In this document: positions 54,639 to 64,000 of the stretch, piece by piece | How the letters are laid out: each line of letters starts with the position of its first letter | How positions within the stretch are numbered: position 1 is the stretch's first letter | NCBI GenBank assembly: GCA_002099365.1 | Contig: MSED01000001.1 | Coordinates: 1,426,001 to 1,490,000, forward strand | Origin: Phialophora verrucosa | Lineage: Eukaryota > Ascomycota > Eurotiomycetes > Chaetothyriales > Herpotrichiellaceae | Direction of reading: 5' to 3' | Length of the DNA: 64,000 nt | Notes under the pieces: model-generated | Told to the model about the DNA's origin: nothing | Seen by the model: the letters and a program-made list of their open reading frames with translations, nothing else | Databases searched by the model: none | Position numbers and translations under genes: made by a program

Positions 54639-56310
54639 GAGCCTGCGGGCGGCAGACAGTTGAAAAGTAAGAAAGCGCGAGGGTGAGATCAATGCCACTT
54701 GTGGAACAGGCATGCCTGATCGGTAACATCGAAATGGGCCGAAGCACCGTGCCATCAATGAAATGTATTTCCCACATCCAGTACATGTCTAGCTTTCGAA
54801 CGTGACGTTAAATACAGAGCGTTGTCTGGTCTTGCAGCGCGAATGGGCAAGTGGGAGAGGTTCAAAGCGCCACTGGAGGCCTCTTCGACGCGGAAGTGAA
54901 TCGAGTCAGAGATCATGGCTTGGAAAGGAGGCCTCGGAGAATGTTTGTCTGCCAGATGAGCCTAGAGTGACTCACATCTACTGCTTGATTAGGTCTGGAG
55001 ACGCACTAGCTAGATCGATGCAACTGTTTGAAGAGAGGAGATTGGATTCTAGCCAACTCTAAAGTCGGAGAGCCGAGTTCTAGCAAGCAAAATTTGGAAG
55101 ATCGGATTTCAGTATCGAATCCGAAAAGCTCCAGGAGCTTAGAATGAATGTGTCTGCTATTATTTATAATTCCTGGGAACTCGATTTTAATTACGAGATA
55201 GAGGGTTTCGAGCACACCCACGTATAGGAGGTGCGGTCACTTGTCAACTTCAGCGTGACGAACGTACTTTGCCTTCACCTATTTTTCATCGCCTCTGTGT
55301 CAACGGCCGCCGGGTGGGATCCCAGGACGGAGCTGTTCCAGAATTCCCGCTTGATAGGGTTGACGTTGTTGGTCGACAGGACTGTGCCGAGTCCAAGTTT
55401 GTAGCAGAACGAATCTGCCCCGTCCCGTCCTGAGTGTCCGGCGTGCTAACCAGCATTCTTTGGGTCGGCCAGCTACCTCACGGCGAGGGATCTAGAATCG
55501 GCAAGAATAGCTTCCGTCGCTCATCCATACGTCAGAGGCCCTTAGACTGATAACCTCATCCTTGGGATTGATGAACAGAGTCGACTGGATTCCAGTAGTA
55601 AGTCCACGCTGCCTTAAACCCCCTACCCGGCTATATGAGATTTAGAATATTAGATAGCTGTAAAGTAGGAGCCTATTCCCTTAAATTTTTAAGGGTCGTA
55701 TAGCAAAATCTGTGGTCGACATCGTTTAGTAGAGCTAGACTCTTAAGGTAGTGAAAGGTTCTCCCGCTTATCACCTCATGAACAAAGAGAAGTTAAGTGG
55801 GAACCGACCGTGTAAGAATGGCTACCGTGCCCAGACTATAGATTTCTCTACCTGGCTACAAAGGCTGGAGGAGGGGAGTGTCCTAAGCGAGGATGACCTT
55901 TGGAAAAACCATAGCTCAAGATCATCGAGTTCTACAAGGTGCTGGCAAGTGGTGGAGAGCGTATCCATGTCGCACTAGACACGAGTGCGACGGGAAAGCC
56001 GAGCAATACTATCAACTCGGTGGAGGGTATAGACACATCTCTGATGACGATCTGAACTGAGGGAAGTTTGAATCTTCTCTGCGACAGCCGGCGAGTCAGC
56101 CGTCTTCTATAGAGTTTGCAAAACACTCTACTCCCCTCAATGTACTACAAACGAGTTGTGCTATTGCCCACGCATGCCAACATAGTTCCGGACTCGTAGA
56201 TGAGATAGCTCTGCGACTTGCTCCTATCCCTTTTGTAGATGGATTGCGCGTGCCCGCTCTCTACATACATTCTTCTATCGGCGCCTCTCCTGGTTATACC
56301 TCTCCTCGCA
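54639..56310. other. Spacer with AT-rich patch and unassigned frames
   Basis: About 1.7 kb. The part around 55620-55750 is AT-rich. A plus-strand frame at 55751-55978 and its neighbours look weakly coding-like ('CDGKAEQYYQLGGGYRHIS' in another frame near 55990-56050), perhaps a decayed gene, but I cannot name a family. Confidence 0.35.
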
Positions 56311-58563
56311 TCATCGCCGCTCGAGGATTTCGACCGGAACGTCCACGACTTTAGCACGAATGTAGTCCGCAAAGCCTTTGCCGAGGGCATCGAGCAGAGT
56401 GCTCGCCAAGACGCCTCTGCCCAAGATGCCATATACCACAAAGTGAACGGCGCGTATTTGCGGGAACTCCATTCTCTCGATGTAATAGTGGTCACGCCAA
56501 TCGTCACCGATGAGTTCCTGCAGTTTGGCTCGAGACATGTAACCCTTGAACCAATCCCAATGTGCTGGATTGCGAGGGTAGATTCCAAAATTGCAATTTG
56601 CGCCCTTGTCGCCGGATCGACCGTACGCGATGTCGCCCAGGACAATTGATCTCGTCGGGCCTTGCGGGTTACTCAAGACGACTGGTTTGGCGTCGAAGTT
56701 GATACGACGTTCAAGATTGAAGTACTGGGTGGGTAATCTGGCCTCGATAGTTTTGACCACCTGGCCATTCGTACCAAGGAAACAGGCACGCTCTCTCAGC
56801 CGATTCTGATCGTACAGCCCCGGATAGAAGGAAATGTACGGTCTGGCGTGTGCCGTACGATAATCCAGTGACCAATGTAGTCCTACGCCTCGCGCGGTCA
56901 GTGTGATGGCTGCTAGAATGAAGCCGGGGGACGTGTCAGTTCGACTCACCGTGGAAATGCTGCATGATATGGTCGGCCCAGACAGGGAATATTGCGTCGA
57001 TAGGAGGCTTCGTTGAAGCTTGTGCAAATACGCGACAATAAGTTGTGCTTCGTAATTGGCTGCGAGGATTCGGCTCCGGAACTCCTACACTGATCTCGCA
57101 CAAATGGACCGTCAGTGTGGACTCCCTTCTCGGCTGAGGCATGTGAGGCGGGGGGCTCTTACACTTGAAATTCCAGGTTGTCAAATTGATCGAGAACGCC
57201 CTTCTCTTTTAATCCATAGCGGATTTGTTTCTCGAAAAGTTGCCATTTCTTGTCGGTCGCGTATCCAGCTGCATTGGCCAGCAATTGGCATTGGTACCCA
57301 GCATCGTAAAAGACGGCCAGTTTCGTCGTAGGGGGTGGTGGATGGCCAATGATCCCGGACATGCGAACTCGGTTGGGACCAACGTCTTCAAGGCATATCC
57401 CAGTGGTATCAGCTGAGACGTCACTGTTGAGGTAGATGGCCCCCTGGATCTCGTACAGGAATTGGCATTTGATGGTGTCCACGGTTACCACGCCATTGGT
57501 GTTTTCGTGTTTGGTGATTACGACTGTACTGTCTGAAGCAACCTCTGCGATGGGAAATGGCAGGTTCAAGAGTATATCCAGGTCGTATTGGTCAAAGCCA
57601 GCGAAATTTGCGCCGGTTGCGTAGGCCGAACACTCAATAAGATGGCCTGCAATCAGCGCATTGGCGAGTTCATTGTAGTTTTCCGCCTTCCACCCATGCC
57701 AGTACCATGCTGCGGCAATGACGGGGGATGCGTCAGCGACTCGACCCGCAATGACGATGTCTGCTCCGCCTTCCAGCGCGGTGACCAGGCCTCGAGCGCC
57801 CAGGTAGGCATGCGAGGTGATGACCGGCTTGGATTTATGATCCCGGAGAGCAAGCGCCAGCTCTTCCACCTTGACCTCGGGGTTGGACGCGTCAAGGTGT
57901 GCTGGGAGCTGACCGGAGGTAGCAATAGAAGTCTTTGTCTCCTCGGTCAAGTCGTCGCCCTCTAGATAGGAAACCACCAGAGAGTACCCTTTTTGGTTAA
58001 CCTGCAAATGGTGAGACCGCCAGTCAATGTACCAACTCGATTCTTGCATGAGAACAGGCGAAAACAGGTGGAAATAAGAAGTGACTCACGAGGTCTTGCA
58101 CTTTGGCCGCCAGGCCAGCAGGGTTAAGAGCACCTCCATTGACGATGACCTTGATGCGCTTCTGCGCGATCAAATCAATGCTTTGCACAAATCCATCCCA
58201 GCAAGTTTCCTCCCAGCCCTCGTGGGTCCCTGCATCCATTCCCTTCTTGTTCTCTGGAAGGTTGATTTCTGTTTCCATAAAATACAAGCATTACTCTCCA
58301 TTGCAGAAAAGGGAAGAATGTCCGCAAGCTCTTCGCCCAAGCTTACCTGCTAAGTAGTCTCCGGTCAAGAAATCAACATCACCCTCTTCTGCTTGTCGTC
58401 GCATGTATTTTCCGGGATCAGCTTTTGAGAGATTGGAGCCATTAGCTGGAGCCTACATGAAATTCAATGGAATGATGGGGAAGCACAAACTGCGGGCGCC
58501 GGAAACGTTAGCAATTCGGGCAGGCCGTTGGCCCCGTTGATCCCATCTGGTTGCAAAAGCCAT
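56311..58563 (-). CDS. AtuA / DUF1446 protein with fused C-terminal AtuA-like domain
   Basis: Six exons on the minus strand: 58563-58491, 58445-58347, 58268-58090, 58001-57163, 57089-56950 and 56882-56311, giving 633 residues. The joins restore 'RIANVSGARTNGSNL', 'GDVDFLTGDYLAEINLPENK' and 'KVIVNGGALNPAGLAAK', the N-terminal signature of the acyclic terpene utilisation protein AtuA. 'GADIVIAGRVADASPV' and 'LIECSAYATGANFAGF' follow. The C-terminal domain has the hallmark 'YGRSGDKGANCNFGIYPR'. In Pseudomonas, atuA is in the citronellol/geranyl-CoA degradation operon, but its biochemical role is unclear; fungal versions fuse both domains. The acceptor of the last exon could be six bases further upstream (start 56888) without changing frame. 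It is flanked by a broken regulator and a broken sugar porter. Confidence 0.88.
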
Positions 58564-59581
58564 GTCGAGAGCCGAGGACGAATCTTCCAAGAGTATCTGA
58601 AGATAGACGAGTGTACCTAGGATTTACAAGGAAGAAGATTCCAGCCAAGGGGCTGGAGGGACTATTCACGCTGCTTATATACAATTAGAACCCCAGTAGG
58701 ATAGCAACTCCAACGGAACTCGAGCGCCGATGATTTCGATCACTGGGGCCAATAGGCCCGATCATCTCCTACCCGTACGTCGCGATGCGATAGGCCTTTT
58801 GAGGTAGACTGAGGTCCAAGAAGATCACCATTCTAAATCTCCCCCTCAGCCTCCTCATTCACCTTGCCGAGCTTCGAAAGGAGGTCGGAGATGGCACCTC
58901 CGCCTTTCGGAGGTTGGAGCCACCGAATTTCCCCGTATTTTTGAACTCTAATACTCATGAATCAATAGGTATGCCAAAGATAATCAAGTTTCATGTTCAT
59001 ATGGTACAGTATGTGGGCACCATTATCCTTCAGCAGCATATTCCTGACCCTGGGTCTTGCTGGTGCGGGGCCCCAGGCGGGAGAAGGGAAGCAGGAGAAG
59101 GGGGGCGTCAACTGAGAGGGCCGCAATTTGCGCCAAGTGCCTCTGACCTGGACCTCGGCAAGACAATTTTTGATGGGTACAGACAGACACCAGAAAGCTC
59201 AAATGCTGACTGTTGGCCTCGGGTACCGCCTTTGAATGGCCGGTATAAGGAGGCAGTGGCCATGGTATAGGCTCAATTTGAGGTGACGAAGCTCGGGGTC
59301 ACTTTGGCAGCCCTAGAGAAAGCTTACGATATATAGGTAAATTGTGAAGATGGATGAGCATGGTCGGCCTCTTGCAATGTACATTTCCTGTTGATGGTGA
59401 TATCGAGAACCAGGCTTATTACTGCGTGTCTTTATGACTTCATCCGACCCTCTGTCACGCCAGAAACACGGATACAGCTATCTCATTGGTCTTGGAGCTG
59501 GCACCGATAGTCAACATTGAACCCACCGTAGGTATCATGAAAATGCCGCATCGATGGTACACGGAGCCATTGACCATGGCA
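58564..59581. promoter_or_regulatory. Upstream region of the AtuA-like gene
   Basis: About 1 kb between the AtuA-like start (minus strand) and the end of the broken regulator (minus strand). It contains a strong inverted repeat at 58896-58914 (listed separately). No gene is seen. Confidence 0.5.
58896..58914. promoter_or_regulatory. 19-bp perfect inverted repeat, candidate operator (CCG-N5-CGG)
   Basis: ACCTCCG-CCTTT-CGGAGGT is a perfect 7-5-7 inverted repeat, 333-351 bp upstream of the AtuA-like start codon. It contains everted CCG/CGG triplets, the kind of half-site read by Zn2Cys6 dimers. A further GGAGGT at 58880-58885 pairs with the ACCTCC of the left arm, so three GGAGGT-type half-sites lie in alternating orientation within 35 bp. 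Confidence 0.5.
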
Positions 59582-61992
59582 TCAATATCCCAAAGTCGTC
59601 AAATTCGGGCATGGCAGGGAAGAGGTCCCTTCGCTGAAGGTGGGCAGTCTCGGTTGTGAGGTAAGGCCTGGCAGTGTCTGGCGTAACCGAGACAAAAGTC
59701 CTTCATCATCTTCATTCCAAGAGATTTGTGCTTGGGAAGGTAAGTCTGGAAACCCACATCGCCGCATGAGACGAGACACCTGTCTTGACATGGTTCGAGC
59801 AGATGCGGTGGATGACTGCATCTCCTGTATGCTTTGAACACAGGAGTCCACGCATTCGATATACTCATGGGCGTTTGCGTCTTGTCCTTCGGTCCAACTT
59901 GCGATCAGCACCACAGCGCCAACCGTGATAGTGGAAAGGGAGTTTCCGACAAAGGTTCGAGCACTACCGTGGTTGGATCGGTACGCCTTCGTAATCGCGG
60001 CCAACTGCAACGCGTGCTGGACACAAATTGCGCGAGCTTCAGTTTTTTCCGGATTGTTCTCAGGCTCTGCCTGACCAAAGCGGGCCAGCGCCAGCCGTTC
60101 GTTGATAGCTGTACCATGGTATCGAAGACTGTCTGTTGTTTCAGCAAAAGGATAGTTCGAGGGAAACGCTGGTGAATTGTGTCCTGCGTGCACGGGAAAC
60201 GGCAGAAGGTGATGAAGTGAGATGAGGGGACACTGAGAAACTCACTGCAACATTTGGACTGCTGGAAGAGACTGCGGAGTGTAGTCAAGTTGAGCATCTA
60301 GCGTGGATGGCCATTCAGCAACTTCCTGCTTGAGTTCGTCACTCGGGGAAAGTCTGCGATTTCTGGAGGGTGGTCATCAGCCAAAATGAAGCGGAAACAG
60401 CAATGAGTGTATGCAGCCAGACATTACTTCAGATATCATCCCAGCCAACAGAAGAAGATCTGCCCAAGCACCAGCAATCTTATCATCCCAGCTATGTGAG
60501 CCGGCGTCGGATCCCGGACGATCTTGTGTCACATCGGTAGGGTGTATTAGGTAGGGCCTGCCCAGGTAGGTAGCCCACATTCTGTTAAACTGGAGTTCAG
60601 CATCCGCCAGGCACACGAGGAGAAACAGGCCAAAGGGACACATACCTATCCAGCGTGAAACAACCCTAGACTATCGTTCTGAGGACATTCGCGTCTATCT
60701 GGAGGTCCTTCTCGTTTTGCACGACGGAAAGCTCTTGATTCAGCCCAAATTCAAACGCCAGGCGGATTGCCCGTCCTAAGTAGTCGGTCAATGCTCATGC
60801 TGCGCTGGGAATCGGTGAGATCGTACCTGAGTCCATCCAACCCCTCAGATCAGAGCCGGAGTAGCAGCAACATAGTACGCTCAACAAACCGAGGGCTTGT
60901 ACTGTAGTCACACTTGGATCATCACGTAGTTCCTCTTCGGTCATCGTAGCGGCCTTCCTAAAGAGATAAGGCTCGCTAAAACGATAGCTCTCAGCGTCGG
61001 AAGGCACGACGAGCGCTCTGATCTCCGGATGGGCTGATACTCTGGCAGCTGAAGCCAGGATAGCGTAGAGTAAAGCTTTGCTGTAGTAGCGTGACCGGCC
61101 GGCTTTCATGTCGTTCAAGAATGCATCTCTATTCACCAATTGGATGACTCCGTGCTGGTATTTCCAGTACTGGTCGAGCAAATATTCTTGAAGCTTGAAG
61201 GGAAGATCCTGGGCTGCCGGCTGCGACGTCTCGCCTGCGGATTCGGTGGACAAGAACCAGGACGAAACACTCTCGGCAGTATGGAAGCTCGACGATGGGC
61301 CGAAGAAATGTAAGCGGCCTGCTCGATCGGTGCATACGCGAGGCTCCGGTCCACAGAACCGGCCGATTAAGCTCGTGAGGTTTCTTCTAGGTTTGCCCCC
61401 GGGTCGAGAGACTGCAGGCAAGTGATGCGACCGCCTTGTGCTCGGATAGGCGGGTACTCGGAGGGATCTCTCCGAGCTCTCGCCTTCTGTATTGCCAGAG
61501 GTACGCTCAAGTTGTTTCTGCGCAGCTCGGCTTCGAGTTGACGCACTCGACGCTCAAGCTTCGCAGTGTAATTTCGAGCCACATTGCTGTGTGGATCGTG
61601 TCTCCTTTCAACGCGAAGTGGGAACAAATTCAGAACTAAACAAGACCTACAGCCTCCTTCCATCCTCTTCGCGCACCGAGCATGTCAAGCTCTGCTTGAT
61701 ACATCGAGAACAGCGGCCATCGTCCTCCATTTGGCACTAATGGGGATTAGTCCTTCGGTTCTCAAAATTGGGCTTTGTCCCGGGAATGCGGCGTCGTTCG
61801 CACCTTGACCTTCTTCTGTCGGCAGGGGCTGCATGCCAGGAAACCATCTTGACCGGAGGTATGACGGCGTTTCTTTGCCGGCCGCGTAAACCCAGATTCT
61901 CGGAGATCATTTGCCAGGCTGTCTAGCGAGACTTCCTCACCGGAGGAGGACCGGAATGCCGAGGTCAAGATTGGACCAGATCTTGTCCATAG
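59582..61992 (-). pseudogene. Zn2Cys6 transcription factor disabled by an in-frame stop
   Basis: Exons can be traced on the minus strand: from about 61990 to 61804, then 61736-61651, 61586-61458, 61386-60827, 60775-60646, 60581-about 60423, 60362-60246 and 60128-59582. The zinc cluster reads 'ACSPCRQKKVK' joined across an intron to 'CQMEDDGRCSRCIKQSLTC'. A coiled-coil follows ('AKLERRVRQLEAELRRNN'), then the Fungal_trans domain with 'LDQYWKYQHGVIQLVNRDAF' and 'MWATYLGRPYLIHP'. In exon 5 the family motif 'WGCFTLDR' reads TAG-GGCFTLDR-like: the Trp codon is replaced by TAG at 60666-60668, in frame. TGG-to-TAG fits a C-to-T change in CpA on the other strand. No in-frame ATG was found before the zinc cluster, so the start may also be lost. 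It would have been a natural regulator for its neighbours. Confidence 0.75.
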
Positions 61993-62389
61993 TTACTGAG
62001 GGGGTGGATTTTCAACGAAACGAGGTCATTAATTGTGCTACTATATCGAGTACTTCATGCAAAGATACACGAACGAGATATGATGGATAGGCGCTAGAGA
62101 GGGCAAACTTGAATGAATTCAAACTTCCTCCCCGCTCGCGGGGGAAGGTCCTTCAGCCCCGGTCTCCTTCCCCCTTCCCCATAAGTTTGTTAGTTGGTTG
62201 GGACCCCCAGGTATTGACTGCATGTTCTCGGAGATGCAAACCGCCGCGATCAGGGGGAAGTTGTCTACACCGATAAGAGCGGCCGCGTATGGCAATATCA
62301 GGACGGTTGATCCAATGTCCTAAGTCTTATTAAATTCAGAATCACGCATAGTCAACCCTCTCAGAGTGTACTATCCTCCTCGAGCCACT

Positions 62390-63966
62390 ATGGAGTCACA
62401 CGCATCTTACGCTCGTGGTTCAATCAAGCGGTATGCTTGCTGGCCTCCCTACAAGCAACCATGGCAAGGCCAACCAAATTCACCTCTAGATTGTGCTGGC
62501 ACTGTGCTTTGGAAGTTTGACCTACGGTTTCATCTTTAGCGTGTTGACCAACACGCTTAGACAACCTACCTTTTATTAATATTTTCGTCTTAGCCAAGGT
62601 CCCTCCAAGCCAGATTTGTTGGCTTACACAAATCGGATTATTGGTGCTCTGAACGGAGTCTTCATCTGGGGCGGATTCTTTGGCAGCATCATGGTTGGAT
62701 GGGAGTCAAACGCCTTCGGCAGGAACCATAGGGACGTTGACTGTAATCGAGAAGGGTCAAAAAGAGAAGGCCTGAGGAGTTGCGCAGCAACTGCACGAAG
62801 TGGCTTCTGACTACCATGGCTCTTTTGCCCGGCAGGTGTTGACACAGATGTGCCAACGGGTTGAGCTTGACAGTATATGCTTTGGAAACGTGACCCTGGC
62901 CTCAGTCGTTCCTGGGCAAGAGATTTGCAAGCGGACGACGCTCGGTGGCCTCACCATGTACGCTGGCCAGGCTAGTAGAAACATCGTCATCAAGAGTACG
63001 TGACTTGCGGACTGTCGAAGCAACGTGCGCTATCAGCAATTCCACCTGATCCATTGAGTTGTGTTACAGACTACAGCATCCTGCTCTACACGTCTCTCAG
63101 TCCCACTGTGTCGATTCCACTGATTATGTCGTCACTTTATACAACCTACGCTGGCCTCGGTGCTGGTATAGGTTACTACACTCGTGCCTGGATCATTGAT
63201 AAAGCTGGCCGAAAGCTCCTTTTGGGCAGGCCTGTTCTAACACATCCCGTTTCGGGCTCCCTGCTGCGCTGACATGTGCTCTTCAGTGATCGGCTTGACT
63301 GAGTGTCTGGTTGGATTGTGTGGTGAAGCAGCTATGGTGGCAGAATTCTAGGGCACGGAAAACAAAACGGGTTTGCGTGCTGGTGTCTTCTTTCTATTCT
63401 TTTACGTATCGTTGTAAGTTTCTGGACTTCTGATAGTTTCATGTTACAGCCCGTCCGGTTCTGACACGACAGTCAGTTACGGTATACGCATCGATGCCAC
63501 GACCTATGACTATTGTGCAGGAGTTTTCTTAACCATGCTACGCCCGCAAGGAATGGTTTTTTTCCGGTCGCCACGTTGTTCCTCCCGGTGACTCCCTTCC
63601 TCGAGGCAGCCCCGGCGGCTCTCACTAAAGTAGGCTGGAAATATTATCTGGCCTTCATCATCGTCACTGTTCTCAATATCGTCTTGGTCCAATTGTACTT
63701 TTCAGAGGTAATACACGCACGAAGCCCGTCCTACGCGGGTCACGACAGGCTCACTATTTCCGTAGACTAAGGGCATGACATTGGAAGAGATCGGAGCCTC
63801 GTTTGGGGATGAGGTGGCAGTGCGTCTAATGAATGATTTGGAGGAAGCTGGAGAAACTGAATATGCTATGACCGAGCGCGGCCATGGCATTAGCAAAGAC
63901 TCAATTACCAAACATGCGACCGCAGCGCGGTTGGAGATGAGTGAGTTACGTGGTCAGGCCAAGTGA
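62390..63966 (+). pseudogene. Sugar porter (MFS) pseudogene with several stops
   Basis: Family segments appear in order but in different frames and with stops. From 62490 'VLALCFGSLTYGFIFSVLTN' leads to 'QPTFY' then TAA at 62577-62579, then 'LAYTNRIIGALNGVFIWGGF'. 'TVIEKGQKEKA' then TGA at 62773-62775 is followed by 'KRTTLGGLTMYAGQASRNIV'. Next come 'DYSILLYTSLSPTVSIPLIM' and 'IDKAGRKLLL', then 'LVGLCGEAAMVAEF' followed by TAG at 63349-63351 and 'GTENKTG'. The end has 'IDATTYDYCAGVF' and 'KGMTLEEIGASFGDEVA'. A stretch corresponding to about TM3-TM6 is missing. Two of the stops can derive from CGA or CAG by C-to-T change. The original protein resembled fungal lactose/monosaccharide permeases. 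Confidence 0.8.
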
Positions 63967-64000
63967 ACTGGATTGTCACAAGAAACTGTCGCCAAATCGC

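Overview
This window is nuclear DNA of a filamentous ascomycete (Pezizomycotina, most likely Eurotiales such as Aspergillus or Penicillium; the genus is inference). Genes are split by short GT-AG introns of about 46-110 nt, two live Zn2Cys6 regulators and several expanded accessory families are present (P450, MFS, GMC, GST), and several broken genes carry C-to-T type stop codons. No tRNA, rRNA, CRISPR array, intact transposon or secondary-metabolite backbone gene (PKS, NRPS, terpene synthase) was recognised.

Layout. 0-9 kb: a partial VAO-type flavin oxidase runs off the left edge, divergent from a four-exon MFS sugar porter; then come a small secreted peptide precursor with three Kex2-flanked 13-residue repeats, a SAM methyltransferase and a five-exon glutathione S-transferase. 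9-15 kb: gene-poor, with an alcohol-dehydrogenase relic, a secreted heme-thiolate peroxidase/peroxygenase and an alpha/beta-hydrolase relic. 15-24 kb: a GMC flavoenzyme, a DUF7924-like gene broken by one stop codon, a salicylaldehyde-dehydrogenase-like ALDH and a secreted ceruloplasmin-type copper protein that lacks half of its type-3 copper ligands.

25-49.5 kb is a dense array of twelve genes that reads as one oxidation/hydrolysis cluster: a Zn2Cys6 regulator, an alpha/beta hydrolase, a CapA-like metallophosphatase-fold protein, two MFS transporters of different families, a SnoaL-like protein, a second Zn2Cys6 regulator, an epoxide-hydrolase/dehalogenase-like hydrolase divergent from a CYP65-like P450, a second (pisatin-demethylase-like) P450, a microsomal-type epoxide hydrolase with an EHN domain, and a VOC/glyoxalase-fold protein. 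Two oxygenases, two unrelated epoxide-hydrolase types, uptake transporters and no backbone enzyme suggest catabolism or detoxification of an external aromatic or terpenoid compound rather than synthesis. This is inference.

49.5-64 kb: a 3.3-kb spacer without recognisable genes, an intronless M43-type metalloprotease with five 57-residue repeats (bacterial-looking), a six-exon AtuA/DUF1446 protein with a 19-bp perfect inverted repeat upstream, then a Zn2Cys6 regulator and a sugar porter that are both disabled by in-frame stops. The right end therefore looks like a decaying regulator-transporter pair beside a live catabolic enzyme.

Coordinates of spliced genes are the outer coding limits; exon limits are given in the evidence and were chosen from splice signals, frame continuity and family alignment from memory. 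No database search was run.
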